In this document: positions 35,031-45,331 of the stretch, in pieces | Layout of the letters: each line of letters begins with the position of its first letter | How positions within the stretch are numbered: position 1 is the first letter of the stretch | Assembly: GCF_018614055.1 (NCBI RefSeq) | Contig: NZ_JAGGPB010000050.1 | Location: forward strand, 1 to 64,000 | Length of the DNA: 64,000 nt | Direction of reading: 5' to 3' | DNA from: Streptomyces sp. ISL-98 | Lineage (GTDB): Bacteria > Actinomycetota > Actinomycetes > Streptomycetales > Streptomycetaceae | Notes under the pieces: model-generated | The model's input: only the letters and a program-made list of their open reading frames with translations | Told to the model about the DNA's origin: nothing | The model's database searches: none | Made by a program: the position numbers and the translations under genes

Positions 35031-35916
35031 GGGAAGCCTCCTTCTGGATTCCGAGGAGCTGGGTGAGGGCCCGGGCGTAGGCCCGGTATCCGGCGGCCAG
35101 TTCGGCCGGGTCGCCGGCCACGCCGAGGTGCGGAATGCGGGCCAGATGGGGTTCGAGGCTGTACCAGCCGCGGTAGCCGTACTCCTCCAGCAGCCGTACG
35201 CACTCGGTGAGCCGGACCGTGCCCTCGCCTGGCAGGGTGAACTCGGCGGCGCCGTCCGCCCGTACGAACCCGTCCTTGATGTGCACGTGGTCCACCCAGG
35301 GCAGCACCCGCTCCAGGAACTCCACCGCGTCGTAGCCGTACGCCAGACCGTTGCCGGTGTCGAAGAGCAGCCGCAGCCGCGGGCTGCCCACCTCCTCCAG
35401 CATCTGGACGGTCTCCTCGGCACCCTGGCCCGCCCAGCCCTGGCAGTTCTCGTGCAGCAGGGTCACCCCGAGGCGCTCGGCCTCGCGGGCGAGGACCCGC
35501 ATCCGGCGCAGCGACTCCGCACGCCACTCGGCGGCGGGGCGCCCGTCGCCCGGGTACGACATCACGCGCAGCCGGTCGCACCCGAGGAGGGCGGCGGCGT
35601 GCGCCGAGGCTTCGAGTACGGCCAGTTCGGCGTCCAGGGAGGTGGCGACGGTGGTGGACCAGTTGCCGACCGGGGTGTCCACGACCGGCACCGTCAGCCC
35701 GGCGACGATGGTCCTGCGGGCCACATCGGCGGCCTCGCCCGGCGGCAGCTCGTGCAGTGCGCGACCGCCGTCGACGGTACGCAGCTCAAGTCCGGTCAGG
35801 CCGAGTTCGTGGTGGATGGTGAGCTGCTCGGTGAGGCCGGGGGCGGCCTCGTCGCCGATGCCGCACAGCCGGGCGTACTCGATGCTCTCGGCGGGACCGG
35901 TGGTCACGGCGCTCAC
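35023..35916 (-). CDS. Sugar phosphate isomerase/epimerase (AP-endonuclease-2 fold)
   Basis: 297 residues from a GTG coupled to the preceding aminotransferase (GTGA). TIM-barrel residues of the xylose-isomerase-like family are visible: TGLELRTVDG (Glu), LLHENCQGW (Glu/Asn), LFDTGNGLAYG (Asp), VDHVHIKDG (His) and the terminal Glu in WYSLEPH. These bind a divalent metal and shift a carbonyl or epimerise a 2-keto sugar, inositol or hydroxypyruvate. Its exact substrate is unknown; the neighbours suggest a keto-sugar acid. Confidence 0.82.
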   Translation of the reverse strand: MSAVTTGPAESIEYARLCGIGDEAAPGLTEQLTIHHELGLTGLELRTVDGGRALHELPPGEAADVARRTIVAGLTVPVVDTPVGNWSTTVATSLDAELAVLEASAHAAALLGCDRLRVMSYPGDGRPAAEWRAESLRRMRVLAREAERLGVTLLHENCQGWAGQGAEETVQMLEEVGSPRLRLLFDTGNGLAYGYDAVEFLERVLPWVDHVHIKDGFVRADGAAEFTLPGEGTVRLTECVRLLEEYGYRGWYSLEPHLARIPHLGVAGDPAELAAGYRAYARALTQLLGIQKEASHV

Positions 35917-37049
35917 CGCCCGGCCGCGTAGAACCGGGTGACCGCGTCCACGACCCGCTCGGCCGCGCCGGGCGCCATCTCGGGATGGAGCGGCAGGGCC
36001 AGGGCTTCGCGGCTCAGGCGCTCGGCGACCGGGAAGTCGCCGGGGCCGTGGCCGAGGTGGGCGAAGGCGGGCTGGAGGTGGAGCGGGCGCGGGTAGTAGA
36101 CGGTGGTCTCGATGCCCTCGGCGGCGAGGTGGGCGCGGAGCGCGTCGCGCTCCTGGGCGCGGACGACGTACGTATAGACGGAGCGGCCGTCGAATCCGGC
36201 GGGCGGCGGCAGCAGCGCGGGAGCCAGCGGCCGCAGACCGGTCTCGTAGATGTCGGCGATACGGCGGCGCTCGGCCTGGAGGCGGTCGAGGTGCGGCAGC
36301 TTGCGGAGCAGGAAGCCGGCCGTGAGCTCGTCCATGCGGCAGTTGAAGCCGACCAGCTCGTGGTAGAAGCGCTTGCCGGCGGGCTGGCCGTGATTGCGGA
36401 GCATCCGGGCGGTGCGGGCGAGCTCGTCGTCGTCCGTGACGATCATTCCGGCGTCGCCGATGCCGCCCGACGGCTTGGCGGGGAAGAAGGAGTAGACACC
36501 GGCGTCTCCGTGCCGGCCGGCCGGGCGGCCGTCGACGCTCGCGCCGAGGGCGACGGCACTGTCCTCGACCACGCGCAGACCGCGGCGGCCGGCCAGCTCC
36601 GTGAAGGCGGCCATCTCGGGGGAGTTCGAGAAGAGATACGCGGGCAGCAGGGCCCGGGTGCGGTCCGTGACGGCGGCCTCGGCGGCGGCCACATCGAGCA
36701 GCCCGGTCTCGTAGTCCACATCGGCGAAGACCGGAGTGGCGCCGCGCAGAGCGACCGTGGAAGCGGTGGAGATGAACGAGAAAGCCGGGGTGACGACCTC
36801 GTCGCCGGCACCGATTCCCATCGCGGTGAGGATCACCGTCAGGGCGCCGGTGCCGCTGGCGACGGCGACGGCGTGCGCCGCCCCGGTGCGGCGGGCGACC
36901 AGGGCCTCCAGCTCTTCCACCCGGGACTTGAGGATGAACTCGTCGCTCTCGGCGACCTCGCGGAAGACCTCGACGATGTCGTCGGTCCAGTTGTCGAACC
37001 GGGACGACCAGTCGAAGTAGGGGACGGTCTGCGGTGAGTTGGCGGTCAC
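35913..37049 (-). CDS. DegT/DnrJ/EryC1/StrS aminotransferase 2
   Basis: 378 residues starting at GTG 37049, overlapping the preceding stop (GTGA). PLP features: GTGALTVILTAMGIGAGDEVVTPAFSFISTAS, EDSAVALGA, and the Schiff-base lysine in YSFFPAKPSGGIGDAG. RSVYTYVVRAQ and TTVYYPRPLHLQPAF follow. It should transaminate a keto-sugar, often with glutamate. A second DegT enzyme directly upstream suggests two amino groups are installed or one enzyme uses a non-sugar substrate. Confidence 0.88.
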   Translation of the reverse strand: MTANSPQTVPYFDWSSRFDNWTDDIVEVFREVAESDEFILKSRVEELEALVARRTGAAHAVAVASGTGALTVILTAMGIGAGDEVVTPAFSFISTASTVALRGATPVFADVDYETGLLDVAAAEAAVTDRTRALLPAYLFSNSPEMAAFTELAGRRGLRVVEDSAVALGASVDGRPAGRHGDAGVYSFFPAKPSGGIGDAGMIVTDDDELARTARMLRNHGQPAGKRFYHELVGFNCRMDELTAGFLLRKLPHLDRLQAERRRIADIYETGLRPLAPALLPPPAGFDGRSVYTYVVRAQERDALRAHLAAEGIETTVYYPRPLHLQPAFAHLGHGPGDFPVAERLSREALALPLHPEMAPGAAERVVDAVTRFYAAGR

Positions 37050-38191
37050 GACTGGTCTCCGTAGAAGGCGTGAAGGAGTGCGCAGACCCGGTCGGCCTGC
37101 TCGTCGGCCAGGTCCGGGTAGAGCGGCAGGGCCAGGGCCCGCCGACTGGCGGCGGCGGCCACCGGGACCGGGTGGCGGGCGCCGTCCAGCGGGGCGAGTA
37201 CGGGCTGCTCGGTGAGCGGGCGCGGGTAGTACGCCTCGGTGCCCACCCCGTGCGCGTCCAGGTAGGCAACCAGCTCGTCGCGCCGGTCGCACTCGATGAG
37301 ATAGACGTAATAGACCTGATTGCTGGGGGACTTGGCGGGCGCCATCCAGGGCGTCGTCACCTGCGGTGCGAGCGGGGCCAGCGCCCGGTCGTAACGGGCG
37401 GCCAGCTCCGAGCGCCGCTCGATCTCCTCGCTCAGCCGCTCCAGCCTGTGCAGCAGGAAAGCCGACTGGAGCTCGTCGCAGCGGCTGTTGTAGCCGACCT
37501 CGTGGTAGAGATACTCGCCGTCGGTGTCCTGCCCGTGGCACCGCAGCCGGCGTGCGTGCCCCGCGATGTCGTCGTCGTTCGTCAGCAGCATCCCGGCGTC
37601 GCCGAGCGAGCCCAGGGTCTTGGTCGGGAAGAAGGAGAGCACGCCCCCGCTTCCCCACAGCCCCGCGTGGATGCCGCCGGCCCGCATGTCGATGCCCTCG
37701 GCGCTGTCCTCCAGTAGCAGCAGACCGCGGCGGTCGGCGAGCTCCCGCAGCGCCTCCATGTCGGCCATCTGCGAGAAGAGATGCACCGGCATGATCGCCT
37801 TGGTGCGCTCGGTGACGGCGGCCTCGGCGCGCTCCGGGTCCATGGCGTACGAACCGGGCAGTACGTCCACCAGTACCGGCTCGGCACCCACGTGCAGCAC
37901 CGCGGAAGCGGTCGCGAAGAAGGTGTACGCGGGAACGATCACCTCGTCGCCGGGGCCGATCCCCGCCGCCCTGAGCAGGATCACCAGGGCGTCCGTGCCG
38001 TTGGCGACGGCGATCGCGTGCCGTGCGCCGGTCCGCTCCGCGACGGCGGCCTCCAGCTCCGCCGTCACCGGGCCCGAGGTGAACCGTCCCGATGCGGCGA
38101 CCTCGCGGATCCGGGCCTCAAGTCGGGGCCAGTCGCGGCGTACGGACTGTGCGCCGCTGAAGAAGGGGATGGGGGCGGTCGTGGCATTCAT
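37046..38191 (-). CDS. DegT/DnrJ/EryC1/StrS aminotransferase 1
   Basis: 381 residues from ATG 38191, which overlaps the trpA stop by four bases. Motifs: NGTDALVILLRAAGIGPGDEVIVPAYTFFATA, EDSAEGID, and the PLP lysine in LSFFPTKTLGSLGDAG. The end SNQVYYVYLIECDRRDELVAYL and ENT-YYPRPL region are typical of sugar aminotransferases of the WbpE/VioA type. With the nucleotide-sugar 6-dehydrogenase and the Gfo/Idh enzymes of the same operon it fits an amino-sugar uronic acid route (as in WbpA/B/E). Clearly diverged from aminotransferase 2. Confidence 0.88.
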   Translation of the reverse strand: MNATTAPIPFFSGAQSVRRDWPRLEARIREVAASGRFTSGPVTAELEAAVAERTGARHAIAVANGTDALVILLRAAGIGPGDEVIVPAYTFFATASAVLHVGAEPVLVDVLPGSYAMDPERAEAAVTERTKAIMPVHLFSQMADMEALRELADRRGLLLLEDSAEGIDMRAGGIHAGLWGSGGVLSFFPTKTLGSLGDAGMLLTNDDDIAGHARRLRCHGQDTDGEYLYHEVGYNSRCDELQSAFLLHRLERLSEEIERRSELAARYDRALAPLAPQVTTPWMAPAKSPSNQVYYVYLIECDRRDELVAYLDAHGVGTEAYYPRPLTEQPVLAPLDGARHPVPVAAAASRRALALPLYPDLADEQADRVCALLHAFYGDQS

Positions 38192-38971
38192 CGGGTGGCC
38201 GCCTTCAGGGACGAGATCAGCCCGGTGGTGGCCCGGAGCCGCCCCGCGGCATCCTTCGCCTCGCCGATCCGCTGCAGCAGCGCGCTGCCGACGATCACGC
38301 CGTCGGCCCTGCCGTGCAGCGCGGCGACATGCTCGGGGCGGGAGATGCCGAAACCGACGGCCATCGGGACCTCGCACACCGACCTGACCCGGTCCAGATA
38401 GGCGGGCACGCCCGGGTCGAGTTCGGCCCGTACGCCCGTGACGCCGTTGGCGGCCAGTACGTACAGGAAGCCGCGGGAGGCGGCGGCGGACTCGGCGATC
38501 CGCTCGGTGGAGCTGCCGGGCGCCGCGAAGAAGACCTGGCCCAGCTCGGCGGCCTCGGCGTTCTTCACCCACTCCGCGCCCTCGCGGGCCGGCAGGTCGG
38601 GGACGACGAAGCCGTCGGCCCCGGCGGACTTGGCGTCGTCGTACAGCTGCGCCAGTCCGTAGCGCAGGAAGGGGTTGCAGTAACCCATCAGCACGATCGG
38701 CACCTCGACACCCGCGGCGCGGGCCTCGGCGACGATGTCGAGGGTGGCGGCGGCGGTGGTGCCGGTGTCGAGCGCGATCTGTCCGGTCGCCTGGATGACC
38801 GGGCCGTCGCCCAGCGGGTCCGAGAACGGCACACCCAGCTCGATCACATCGGCGCCGGCCTCGGCGGCCGCGGAGATCAGGCCGACCGTCTCGCCGAGGT
38901 TCGGGTAGCCGGAGGTCAGATAGGCGACCAGGGTGGTCTCGCCCTTGATGCGGTTGTCCGCGAAGGTCTGC

Positions 38972-38985
<14 letters not shown>
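38188..38985 (-). CDS. trpA: Tryptophan synthase alpha subunit
   Basis: 265 residues from ATG 38985, preceded by GAGGAG inside the trpB end. The start at 39000 is less likely. The catalytic Glu and Asp are present in IELGVPFSDPLGDGPVIQ, the loop-6 region is in APGSSTERI, and the phosphate-binding segment is VGFGISRPEHV. The canonical Tyr region reads GFLYVLAANGVTG. It cleaves indole-glycerol phosphate and passes indole to TrpB. It overlaps trpB by 14 bases. The enzyme looks functional. Confidence 0.93.
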
Positions 38986-40164
<1,179 letters not shown>

Positions 40165-40168
<4 letters not shown>

Positions 40169-40965
40169 GATGCCACCTCCAGAATGGGAACCCCGGTGTA
40201 CGACCGCACCTGGCGGGCGGGGGTCGGGCTGCTGAGCAGGGACTCGCCGATCAGTGCGGCGTCGAAGCCGTGCGCGGCGATGCGTTCGATATCGGGGCGG
40301 CCCGAGAGGCCGCTCTCGCTGACGGTGAGGACACCGCGGGGGATGTCGCGGCGCAGCCGCGCGGAGTTGTCGAGGTCGACCGAGAAGGTCGCCAGATCGC
40401 GGTTGTTGATCCCGACGATCCGGGCACCGGCGGTCAGCGCGCGGTCCACCTCGTGCTGGGTGAACGTCTCGACGAGGGCGCCGAGGCCGAGGCCGTGGGC
40501 GGTCTGTACGAGGTCGCGCAGCAGGGCGTCGTCGACGGCCCTGACGATGACGAGGACGGCGTCCGCGCCGCTGTCGTGGGCGAGCTGGACCTGGCGGATG
40601 TCGACCAGGAAGTCCTTGAAGAGGACGGGGACGGTGATGTCGGGGTGTTCGGCGACGGTACGGACCAGCTCGGGCGAGCCGCCGAAGTAGGGGGTGTCGC
40701 CGAGCACGGAGACGGCGGCGGCACCCCCGGCGACGTACTGCCGGGCGGTCGGGACGGCCAGTACCGGATCCAGCAGGTCTCCCTTGGAGGGGGACTTGGG
40801 CTTGATCTCGGCGATGACGGACACGTCCGGGCCGCTCAGCGCGGCGGCGAAGCTGCCGGGCACGACGGGGTGGCGCCGGCCGCGCGCGGCGGCATCGGCG
40901 GCACGGGGGGCGCTCCAGGCGGCGCGCTTGGCGGTGATGATCTCGTCGAGGTGCATGGTGGTCAC
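40165..40965 (-). CDS. trpC: Indole-3-glycerol phosphate synthase
   Basis: 266 residues. Catalytic residues are placed as expected: VIAEIKPKSPSKG (Glu and Lys), VLFKDFLVDIRQ (Lys), ALVETF with the Glu, GINNRDLATFSVDL (Asn) and VSESGL (Ser). The usual LVEVH reads LVETF, a small change near the active site. It closes the indole ring from carboxyphenylamino-deoxyribulose phosphate. It follows trpD after 49 bases and is coupled to trpB. Confidence 0.92.
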
Positions 40966-41014
40966 TCCTTTCAGTTGCGGTGGTTCGGGGCGTACGGGCG
41001 TGTGGGCGTGCGGG

Positions 41015-42058
41015 TTACAGCGCCGCCGGCTGCAGGCGGCCCGCTGTCGTTGCCGCCGCCAGGCCGGTCGCCAGGGTCTGCGCCCTGCCGTCGGAGACGG
41101 CCTCGCGGGCCAGAGTCAGGCCGTCGCCCAAGTCCTCGGCCAGACCGGCCAGATGGAGCGCCGCGGCCGCGTTGAGCAGGACCGTGTCCAGCAGGGGGCC
41201 CGCCGCCGCGCCTGCCAGGACCTGGCGGGCGAGCGTCTCGTTGCGGCGCGGGTCGCCGCCTGCCAGGTCGGTGCGTCCGGCCGGGCGGACCAGCAGGTGG
41301 GCGGGGTCCACGTCGAAGGAGGCGACCCGGCCGTCGTCGACCGCGAGCACCCTGCTCGCGCCCCGGGTCGTCAGCTCGTCGAGTCCTTCGGCGCCCAGGA
41401 CGACCCAGGTCTTCCGGTACCCGAGCAGGGACGCCGCCTCGGCCAGGACTTCCTGGTCGCGCCGGTCGGCGGTGCCGATCAGCCGGCCGTTCAGCGGTAC
41501 GGGGCTGGCGAGCGGCCCCGACAGGTTGAACAGGGTGCGGAAGCCCAGCCGGCGGCGCAGCGGTGCGATGCGGCGCAGCGCCGGGTGCATCGACGGTGCG
41601 AAGAGGAAGGCGAAGCGGTGCTCGGCCAGCAGCTCGGGGATGCGCTCGCCGGCGTCGATGTCGATGCCGAGCGCCTCCAGCAGGTCGGCGCTGCCGCACC
41701 GCGAGGTCGCGGCCCGGTTGCCGGTCTTGGCGACCGTGGCCCCGGCGGCGGCGGCGATCAGCCCGGCCAGCGTCGAGATGTTCACCGAGTTGCTGCCGTC
41801 CCCGCCGGTGCCGACCACGTCGACGGCGGGCCCGGTCCATGCGACCGGCCGGGCCGCGGCGACCACGGCCCGTACCGCTGCCGCCACCAGCTGGGCGGAG
41901 ACGCCGCCGGTGGCCAGCGCGGTGAGGAAGGCCGCCGCGTCGACCGGGTCCGTCGACGCGGCGAGCAGCGCGGCGACCGCCTGGGTGGCCGCCTCCTCCG
42001 GCAGCTCCCGGCCCGCGACGACGTCACGCGTCGCGGCGGTCAGCACCCCGGTGCCCAT
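41015..42058 (-). CDS. trpD: Anthranilate phosphoribosyltransferase with altered KHGN motif
   Basis: 347 residues from ATG 42058, overlapping the upstream stop by one base (TGATG). The PRPP loop GTGGDGSNSVNIST (83-96) is intact. The family's KHGNR motif reads KTGNR (111-115), so the His next to the anthranilate site is Thr. A second conserved stretch HPAMRHVAPVR reads HPALRRIAPLR and NLLGPL.NP reads NLSGPLASP. These changes sit around the acceptor pocket and suggest a relaxed or changed aromatic substrate, or simple drift. It transfers phosphoribose from PRPP to the anthranilate nitrogen. Confidence 0.9.
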   Translation of the reverse strand: MGTGVLTAATRDVVAGRELPEEAATQAVAALLAASTDPVDAAAFLTALATGGVSAQLVAAAVRAVVAAARPVAWTGPAVDVVGTGGDGSNSVNISTLAGLIAAAAGATVAKTGNRAATSRCGSADLLEALGIDIDAGERIPELLAEHRFAFLFAPSMHPALRRIAPLRRRLGFRTLFNLSGPLASPVPLNGRLIGTADRRDQEVLAEAASLLGYRKTWVVLGAEGLDELTTRGASRVLAVDDGRVASFDVDPAHLLVRPAGRTDLAGGDPRRNETLARQVLAGAAAGPLLDTVLLNAAAALHLAGLAEDLGDGLTLAREAVSDGRAQTLATGLAAATTAGRLQPAAL

Positions 42059-43389
42059 CAGAGCACCGCCACATTGCTCGCGGCGGAGAGCCGGTTGTGG
42101 GTGTCCAGGACCACCGGCGGCACGCCCCACAGCACATCGTCCTCGAGCCCGCGCACCGGCGTGACGAGGACCGCCGCGTCCTGCTGCGCCAGCTCGACCG
42201 CCGTCCAGCCGGCCGCGGGCACCGCCGCGCCGTCGATCTCCAGCTCGGGCACGAGCGGGTCGTGGTACGAGACCTGGGCGCCGGCCGCGCGCAGTCCGCG
42301 CACGATGTCCAGGGCGGGGGCGTTGCGCAGATCGGCGACGCCGGTCTTGTAACTCACCCCGACGAGCAGCACCTTCGCCCCCCGCAGGGACCGCCCGCGC
42401 CGGTCGAGCAGAGCGCCGAGACGTTCGACGACCTGCTGCGGCCGCTGCTCGATGCGCCGGTGGGCGGCGGCGACCAGTTCCATGTCCGTACCGGCGCGGG
42501 CCGCGGCCTCACGCAGGAAGAGCGGGTCGACCGGTATGCACTCGCCGCCGACGCCCGGGCCGGGGTAGTGGGCGAGGAAGCCGTACGGCTTGGTGGCGGC
42601 GGCGTCGATGACCTCCCGTACCGGAATCCCCAACTCCTGGCAGAGGTCGGAGAGTTCGAGGGTCAGGCCGATATTGACCAGCCGGAAGGTGTTCTCGAAG
42701 ACCTTGGCCAGCTCGGCGACCTCCAGGCTCGACACCGGCACCACCGTCCGGCAGACCTGCCCGAACAGCAGGGCCGCGCGCCGGGTGCACTCGGGGGTGA
42801 GCCCGCCGACCACCTTCGGGGTGTTGGCGAGGTTCCAGCCGTTCGTGTTGGCCGGGTCGACGCGCTCGGGCGCCATCGCCACATGGAAGTCGATGCCCGG
42901 CTCCAGGCCGGTGCCTGCCACGGCGGCCGCGACGGCGGCCGCGGTCGCGCCCGGCGGCACCGTGGACTGGACGACCAGCAGCATCCCGCGGCGCAGCAGC
43001 GGCGCCACCGAGGCGAGCGCGGCGTCGACGTAGTCGAGGTTCGCCTGCTGGGAGCCGGTGACCGGGGTGGGCACGCAGATCATCAGTACGTCCGAACCGG
43101 CCAGCTCGCCGGGCTCGGTGGTGGCGCTCAGCCGGCTGTTGACCGAGGCCAGTTCGGCGTCGCTCACATCCGGCAGGTACGACTCGCCGCGCATCACCTG
43201 CGCCGCACGGGCCGCGTCCGTGTCCAGACCGCGCACCGGGAACCCGGCGGCGGCGAAACCGAGGCCGAGCGGCAGCCCGGTGTAGCCGAGTCCGACGATC
43301 CCCACCCGCAGCGTCCGGCTCTCCACCAGGCCGTCGAAGGTGTCGGTACCGGGCCGGCGGACCAGTGCGGGAACGAGTACGTCAGTCAT
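42058..43389 (-). CDS. Nucleotide-sugar 6-dehydrogenase (WbpA/WecC-like)
   Basis: 443 residues with the three-domain layout of UDP-sugar dehydrogenases. The Rossmann motif VGIVGLGYTGLPLGLGFAAAG, STVPPGATAA, APERVDPAN, KVFENTFRLVNI (catalytic Lys/Asn) and the nucleophile in GVGGECIPVDPLF are visible; the canonical GGHC is GGEC. The WbpA/WecC group oxidises C6 of UDP-GlcNAc or UDP-ManNAc to the acid. It is the first gene of the leftward operon. No glycosyltransferase is present to use an activated sugar, so the acid may be consumed by an ATP-grasp ligase (inference). Confidence 0.86.
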   Translation of the reverse strand: MTDVLVPALVRRPGTDTFDGLVESRTLRVGIVGLGYTGLPLGLGFAAAGFPVRGLDTDAARAAQVMRGESYLPDVSDAELASVNSRLSATTEPGELAGSDVLMICVPTPVTGSQQANLDYVDAALASVAPLLRRGMLLVVQSTVPPGATAAAVAAAVAGTGLEPGIDFHVAMAPERVDPANTNGWNLANTPKVVGGLTPECTRRAALLFGQVCRTVVPVSSLEVAELAKVFENTFRLVNIGLTLELSDLCQELGIPVREVIDAAATKPYGFLAHYPGPGVGGECIPVDPLFLREAAARAGTDMELVAAAHRRIEQRPQQVVERLGALLDRRGRSLRGAKVLLVGVSYKTGVADLRNAPALDIVRGLRAAGAQVSYHDPLVPELEIDGAAVPAAGWTAVELAQQDAAVLVTPVRGLEDDVLWGVPPVVLDTHNRLSAASNVAVL

Positions 43390-43497
43390 CGTGTTCTCCC
43401 CTCAAGTTGCTATAAATAAGGGCCGTTGGCGTGATCAAGTAGGCCAGTCGGCAAGGGGGAGCACCCAGACCACTAAGTGGGGGATGGAGCAGACCAG
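43390..43497. promoter_or_regulatory. Divergent promoter of leftward operon and MocR gene
   Basis: 108 bases. On the minus strand TTGATC (43433-43438) and a TTATAG-like -10 lie about 17 bases apart ahead of the dehydrogenase gene. A palindrome CCACTAAGTGG (43470-43480) lies just before the MocR start and could be its operator. RBS GGGGAGA precedes the dehydrogenase ATG. Confidence 0.45.
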
Positions 43498-44892
43498 ATG
43501 GCTTGGCACTTGGCGGTCCAAGTGGACCGGGACTCGGCGGTGTCGCTCACGACGCAGCTCCAGGACGCCATCAAGGGCATGGTCGAGGACCGGGTGCTGC
43601 ACCCCGGGACCCGGCTGCCTTCGAGCCGTCAGCTCGCCCAGGACCTGGGGCTTTCCCGCAGCGTGGTGGTCGAGGCGTACGAGCAGCTGATCGCCGAGGG
43701 GTACCTCGACGCGGTACGCGGATCGGGCACCCATGTCACCCGCCAGCTGCCCGAGGGCGCCGGTTCCCCCTCGCTCCTGGACCCCCGGCCGGCCCCTGCG
43801 GTCCGTTGGGATCTGCGCGTCGGCATCGCCAACCTGTCCAACTTCCCACGGCAGGAGTGGCTCAGCTCCTATACGAAGGTGCTGCAGAACGTGGGCCGCG
43901 AAGGCGTGGACTACCCGCCGGTGGCAGGCATCCCCGAGCTGCGCAATGAACTCTCCGGCTACCTGGGGCGGGTGCGTTCGGTCCGTACCGAGCCGGCCCA
44001 TGTGATGGTGACGGCGGGCTTCGCCCAGGGCCTCGCTCTGCTCTGCTCCTCGTTCCAGCATCTGGGCATCCATGAGCTGGCCATCGAGGAGCCGGGCCAC
44101 AACAGTCAGCGCCGCTTCATCCTGGACACCGGTATACGCCCGGTTCCGGTGCCGGTCGACGAGGAGGGCCTGGTCGTCGAGGAGCTGGCCCGTACCGGTG
44201 TACGGGCCGTTCTTGTCACCCCGGCCCATCAGTTCCCGACGGGCGTCACCATGTCGGCCAAGCGCAAGGAGGAGCTGCTGCGCTGGGCGGAGGAGGTGGA
44301 CGGCTGGATCATCGAGGACGACTACGACGGCGAGTTCTGGTTCGACCGCCAGGCCAGGCCGCCCGCGGTGCAGGACGGTGACCCGGAGCGCGTCATCTAC
44401 GCCGGGACCACCAGCAAGGTGCTGGTGCCCGGGCTGCGGCTCGGCTGGCTGGCGATCCCGCCCAAGCTGTTCCCGCTGATGGACCGGGTCCGTTCCCGGC
44501 AGGACCAGGGCTCGGACACCCTCACCCAGCTGGCGTTCGCCGACCTGATGCACGGTGGCCTGCTCGACCGCCACCTGCGCCGGGTCCGCTCCCGGTACCG
44601 CTCCCGCAGCGAGGCGATGGCCGCGGCCGTACGGGAGCATCTGCCGGACGCCAGGATGAGCGGTTCGGCGGCCGGTCTGCACAGCTATGCGCTGCTGCCG
44701 CAGGGCACCGACGAAGCCGCCCTGGTCCAGGGGGCGTTGCGCCGCTCGGTACTGGTGCGCGGCGGCCAGCAGTTCAGGTTCGGCGGCCCGGCCGGCCGCC
44801 CCGCGCTGCTGCTGGGTTACGGATCACTGCCGCTGAGCGGGATTTCGGAGGCCGTCGCCGCGATCGGCGAGGCGTACGACGAACTGCGCTGA
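43498..44892 (+). CDS. MocR/PdxR-like GntR regulator with aminotransferase domain
   Basis: 464 residues from ATG 43498 (an in-frame ATG at 43477 is also possible). An N-terminal GntR winged helix (about 10-75, LQDAIKGMVEDRVLHPGTRLPSSRQLAQDLGLSRS) is fused to a type-I aminotransferase-like domain. The domain keeps the PLP lysine in YAGTTSKVLVPGLRLGW and the Asp/Tyr site EDDYDGEFW. MocR proteins sense PLP or an amino-acid adduct and control nearby genes. Divergent from the operon of two PLP aminotransferases and trpB, it is the best candidate for that operon's regulator. No TTA codon seen. Confidence 0.87.
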   Translation: MAWHLAVQVDRDSAVSLTTQLQDAIKGMVEDRVLHPGTRLPSSRQLAQDLGLSRSVVVEAYEQLIAEGYLDAVRGSGTHVTRQLPEGAGSPSLLDPRPAPAVRWDLRVGIANLSNFPRQEWLSSYTKVLQNVGREGVDYPPVAGIPELRNELSGYLGRVRSVRTEPAHVMVTAGFAQGLALLCSSFQHLGIHELAIEEPGHNSQRRFILDTGIRPVPVPVDEEGLVVEELARTGVRAVLVTPAHQFPTGVTMSAKRKEELLRWAEEVDGWIIEDDYDGEFWFDRQARPPAVQDGDPERVIYAGTTSKVLVPGLRLGWLAIPPKLFPLMDRVRSRQDQGSDTLTQLAFADLMHGGLLDRHLRRVRSRYRSRSEAMAAAVREHLPDARMSGSAAGLHSYALLPQGTDEAALVQGALRRSVLVRGGQQFRFGGPAGRPALLLGYGSLPLSGISEAVAAIGEAYDELR

Positions 44893-45064
44893 GGCGGCCG
44901 GCACAGGCACCCGGGGGCGTTGCGGGGGTGTTCGGGCGAGCTGACCGACGCGGTGCTGTGTGCTGAGCCCGGGGGCCGGGGCGGCGTGGCGGACGGGTCC
45001 GCACACGCGAGAGCCCCCCACCGGTGCGCGGTGCGGGGTTCTCGGTCCGTGAGGTGCCACGTCG
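44893..45064. other. Convergent intergenic region
   Basis: Holds the terminator at 45009-45043. No gene seen. Confidence 0.5.
45009..45043. terminator. Bidirectional hairpin terminator
   Basis: GAGAGCCCC pairs with GGGGTTCTC (one G-T wobble) around a GC-rich loop. It separates the MocR gene (ends 44892) and the ferredoxin gene (ends 45065). Confidence 0.65.
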
Positions 45065-45328
45065 CTACGAGTCCGTGGAATCCGGGGAGTTGAGGGCGAT
45101 GGCTCCGGCGGGGCAGAGGCCGACGGCCATCCGGGCGGCGGCCCGGTGCTCGGGGGCCGGCGCGGGGTGCAGGAGCACCACCAGGCCTTCCTCGTCGTCC
45201 TGGTCGAAGACCTCGGGAGCCGTCAGGGCGCACATGCCGGCGCCGGCGCAGCGGTCACGGTCGACGCTGAGACGCAGCGGCTCCATGGGGTATCCCCTGC
45301 TCGAAGAGCTTGGGGAAGGGTCGCTCAT
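45065..45328 (-). CDS. Ferredoxin, 3Fe-4S type
   Basis: 87 residues. The cluster ligands are CAGAGMC and the later CPAGAI, with the middle position of the four-Cys motif replaced (Cys-x5-Cys...Cys-Pro), typical of Streptomyces P450 ferredoxins. It starts at ATG 45328, three bases after the P450 stop, with AAGGAG overlapping that stop. An internal Met at about residue 15 gives the more typical start MEPLRLSVDRD but has a weaker site. It delivers electrons to the coupled P450. Confidence 0.88.
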   Translation of the reverse strand: MSDPSPSSSSRGYPMEPLRLSVDRDRCAGAGMCALTAPEVFDQDDEEGLVVLLHPAPAPEHRAAARMAVGLCPAGAIALNSPDSTDS

Positions 45329-45331
45329 GGG

